The notes under the pieces are model-generated. The model was not told the DNA's origin, did no database searches, and saw only the letters and a list, made by a program, of their open reading frames with translations. Positions 61,678 to 64,000 of a DNA stretch of 64,000 bases are shown here, piece by piece. This stretch comes from Voacanga thouarsii (Eukaryota > Streptophyta > Magnoliopsida > Gentianales > Apocynaceae). The stretch covers positions 868,001 through 932,000 of the forward strand of contig JANUWF010001052.1 in NCBI GenBank assembly GCA_026120185.1, in the 5' to 3' direction. The position numbers and the translations under genes were made by a program. Position 1 is the first letter of the stretch. Each line of letters opens with the position of its first letter.

Positions 61678-62210
61678 TGTTATAAAATTTGGGTAGTGTT
61701 AGAATAAAATCTACACACTACACACTAAGAAAACTCTAACTATTTTTTGCACAAAAATTTCTTCAAACTTCTCTCTTTCTTTTGCTCATAATTTTCTCAC
61801 AATTCTTTAACAAAATGATGGTGTATTTCAAGCTTAGAGAATAGCTCTATTTATAGAGCTCTTAATTAGTGGAATACATCATCTTTCACTAATCTTAATT
61901 AGTGGTGTCTCCACTAAATGGTGAACATCCATAAAAATTCATAATTAGTGAAGCTTCCACTAATTCCATCACAATCTTCTCATAATTCTTGTACAAAATG
62001 ATGGTGTATTTCAAGTTTAGAGAATAGCTCTATTTATAGAGCTCTTAATTAGTGGAATACATCATTTTTCACTAATCTTAATTAGTGGTGTCTCCACAAA
62101 ATGATGAACATCCATAAAAATTCATAATTAGTGGATTTCCACTAATTCCATAATAATTCACATAACTCCGTAATTAGTGGAGCTTCCACTAATTCAACAT
62201 ATTTACAACA
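61678..62210 (-). repeat. LTR of a third Copia, relative of the RKD carrier
   Basis: It starts TGTTATAAAATTTGGG like 40699 and 45596 and ends TTTACAACA, followed by the same CTCCCCATTGG purine-tract complement. At 533 bp it is longer than the RKD element's LTR because of a tandem duplication with a period of about 183 bp (61811-61993 and 61994-62172, each beginning CAAAATGATGGTGTATTTCAAG). The partner LTR lies outside the window, if it exists. Confidence 0.85.
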
Positions 62211-62458
62211 CTCCCCATTGGATGTCCATCCATTACATAAAGAATATGCCTCGTTAAAACCTTACTAGATAAAAATCCAGTGGGAAAAAAAATATAGTGA
62301 ATGAAAAAGAGTACACTATTCTATATGTCTGTTTATTACTCCTCCTGATGAGATGATTCCTTTAAAGCTTTGAACCGATGTATACCAATTTTATATCTCA
62401 ACTTCTCAAATGTTGCAGTCGGTAAAGCCTTTGTGGAAATATCTGCGAGGTTGTCACA
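62211..62458 (-). pseudogene. RNase H stub of the third Copia
   Basis: This matches 41051-41303 closely: the untranslated tail and last codons of pol on the minus strand (including the part coding for the ending near ...LKESSHQ). It stops abruptly at 62458 within GCGAGGTTGTCACATG, where plus-strand integrase sequence begins. Confidence 0.8.
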
Positions 62459-64000
62459 TGTTGCCTAAAGGAACAAGAATTACTATTGATAATGCACTAT
62501 TTTTCTCAAAATCTAGAAAAAATTTATTGATTTTTAAAGATATCCGCAGAAATGGGTATCATGTTGAAATAAATGAGAAAAATAGTATTGAACATCTTTA
62601 TATTACTCAATTTAATTTGGGTAAAAAATCTGTATTAGAAAAACTGCCGTCTTTTTCTACTGGCCTATATTTTGCAAAAATGCGTACAATTGAAATTCAT
62701 CATCTCATAAATCAGAAGTTTACTGATCCTACTACTTTTAGCATTTGGCATGACCGGTTGGGTCATCCGGGATCTACCATGATGAGAAGAATAATTGAGA
62801 ATACACATAGTCATCCATTGAAAAATAAAAAGATATTGACATTTAAAAATTTCTCATGTGCTGCATGTTCCCTAGGAAAATTAATTGTTAGACCATCACC
62901 AGGAAAAGAAGGAGTTGAAAGTCCTACATTCCTTGAACGGATTCACGGAAATATTTGTGGACCTATTGATCCACCATGTGGACCGTTCAAATATTTTATG
63001 GTCTTAATTGATGCATCATCCCGATGGTCACATGTGTATTTATTATCTACTCGCAACCTGGCATTTGCGAGATTACTTGCTCAAATAATTAAATTACGAG
63101 CACATTTTTCTGATCATCACATTAAAAATATCTGTTTGGATAATGCTGGTAAATTTTCATCACATGCTTTTAATGCATATTGCATGTCAATTGGGATTAA
63201 TGTTGAACATCATGTAACTCATGTTCATACACAAAATGGTTTTGCTGAATCTTTTATTAAAAGATTACAATTAATTGCTAGACCATTATTAATGAAAACA
63301 AATCTCCCAACATCTGCCTGAGGACATGCTATTTTATATGCTGCAGCACTTGTACGTATAAGGCCAACTAGTTATCATAAATTCTCTCCTTTGCAATTGG
63401 CTTTTGGTTCAGAACCAAATATTGCACATTTAAGAATTTTTGGGTGTGCTGTATATGTTCCAATTACACCAAACTAATGTACAAATATGGGTCCTCAAAG
63501 AAGAAAGGGGATATACGTTGGATATGATTCTTCCTCTATTATCAGGTATGTTGAACCCCTAACAGGAGATGTATTCACAGCAAGATTTGCTAATTGTCAT
63601 TTTGATAAATCATTATTTCCTAAATTAGGGGGAGAATATAAACAGTATAAGAAAGATCTTGCTTGTACAATATCATTAAATTATCTTGATCCGTGCACAA
63701 GCGCATGTGAACTTTAAGTTCAAAAGATAATTCATTTGTAAAGTATTGCAAATCAAATACCAGACGCTTTTGTTGACTCCAGAAGAGTTACAAAATCACA
63801 TATTACAGCTATAAATACTCCTATTCGAATTGAAGTTTCAGCAGAACAAAAGATTATACCTATAGCTGCTAAGTCAAAAGCAGGCCAGAAGCGTGGCCGA
63901 TCTCTTAGTTCTAAAGATAAAAATCCTCGAAAGAAAAGAGGATTAAATGAGCCAGAAGATCATATTGAAGAAAAGAATGATAAAGACCAAGAGAAAACTG
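62459..64000 (+). pseudogene. Copia integrase segment, inverted, running off the window
   Basis: Plus-strand reading: end of protease region (LPKGTRITIDNALFFSKSRK), integrase zinc-binding part (FSIWHDRLGHPGSTMMRRII; FSCAACSLGKL), core with FKYFMVLIDASSRWSHVYLL, CLDNAGKFSSHAF and THVHTQNGFAESFIKRL, then PLQLAFGSEPNIAHLRIFGC, GYDSSSIIRYVEPLTGDVF and KSLFPKLGGEYKQYKKD, continuing into the integrase-RT linker. Stops occur near 63319, 63476 and 63715. The integrase is the part missing from the RKD-carrying element. Its orientation is opposite to the LTR and RNase H stub just before it. Confidence 0.85.

Overview
The window is nuclear DNA of a eudicot plant. The evidence is intron-containing plant genes (a GDSL esterase/lipase and an RWP-RK transcription factor), plant-type Copia, CACTA, hAT and Stowaway transposons, AT-rich intergenic DNA and plant initiator-Met-tRNA primer sites. 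The species cannot be named from the sequence. Everything here comes from reading the sequence; no search or alignment program was run.

Layout. 1-4051: intergenic DNA with a complete non-autonomous hAT element (886-2115, 8-bp target duplication). 4052-25710: a three-level nest. A short hAT element (8-bp duplication, one mismatch) is split by a ~20.8 kb CACTA element (4844-25652, GCC duplication), which is split by a 9.8 kb Copia retrotransposon (13022-22801, AACTC duplication) lying inside the CACTA transposase gene. The CACTA element also carries a decayed FAR1-like fragment and a TNPA-type second gene. 25711-40698: single-copy-looking DNA with a complete five-exon GDSL esterase/lipase gene (minus strand, 27462-30311), two Stowaway-like MITEs and an ~880 bp inverted repeat.

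40699-45962: the most notable locus. This is a Copia element with two LTRs differing at about 8 sites and a perfect ACAAA target duplication. The part of gag-pol between the end of gag and the end of integrase is missing. In its place is a complete four-exon RWP-RK (RKD-type) gene of 337 codons in antisense orientation, with its own polyadenylation signal and about 270 bp of upstream DNA. An intron-containing plant developmental regulator therefore sits between the LTRs of a retrotransposon.

45963-61677: degraded intergenic DNA, some probable exons of unknown genes, and a second, older Copia element of the same family as the one at 13-23 kb (49547-59986). It carries a solo LTR of another Copia family and interrupts the last coding exon of an unrecognised host gene. 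Removing it with one copy of the TAATT duplication restores that reading frame. 61678-64000: the edge of a rearranged relative of the RKD-carrying Copia, with an LTR, an RNase H stub and an inverted integrase segment running off the window.

Only the GDSL gene and the RKD gene look intact. Nearly everything else is transposon sequence, mostly decayed, but the target duplications let the order of insertion be read.
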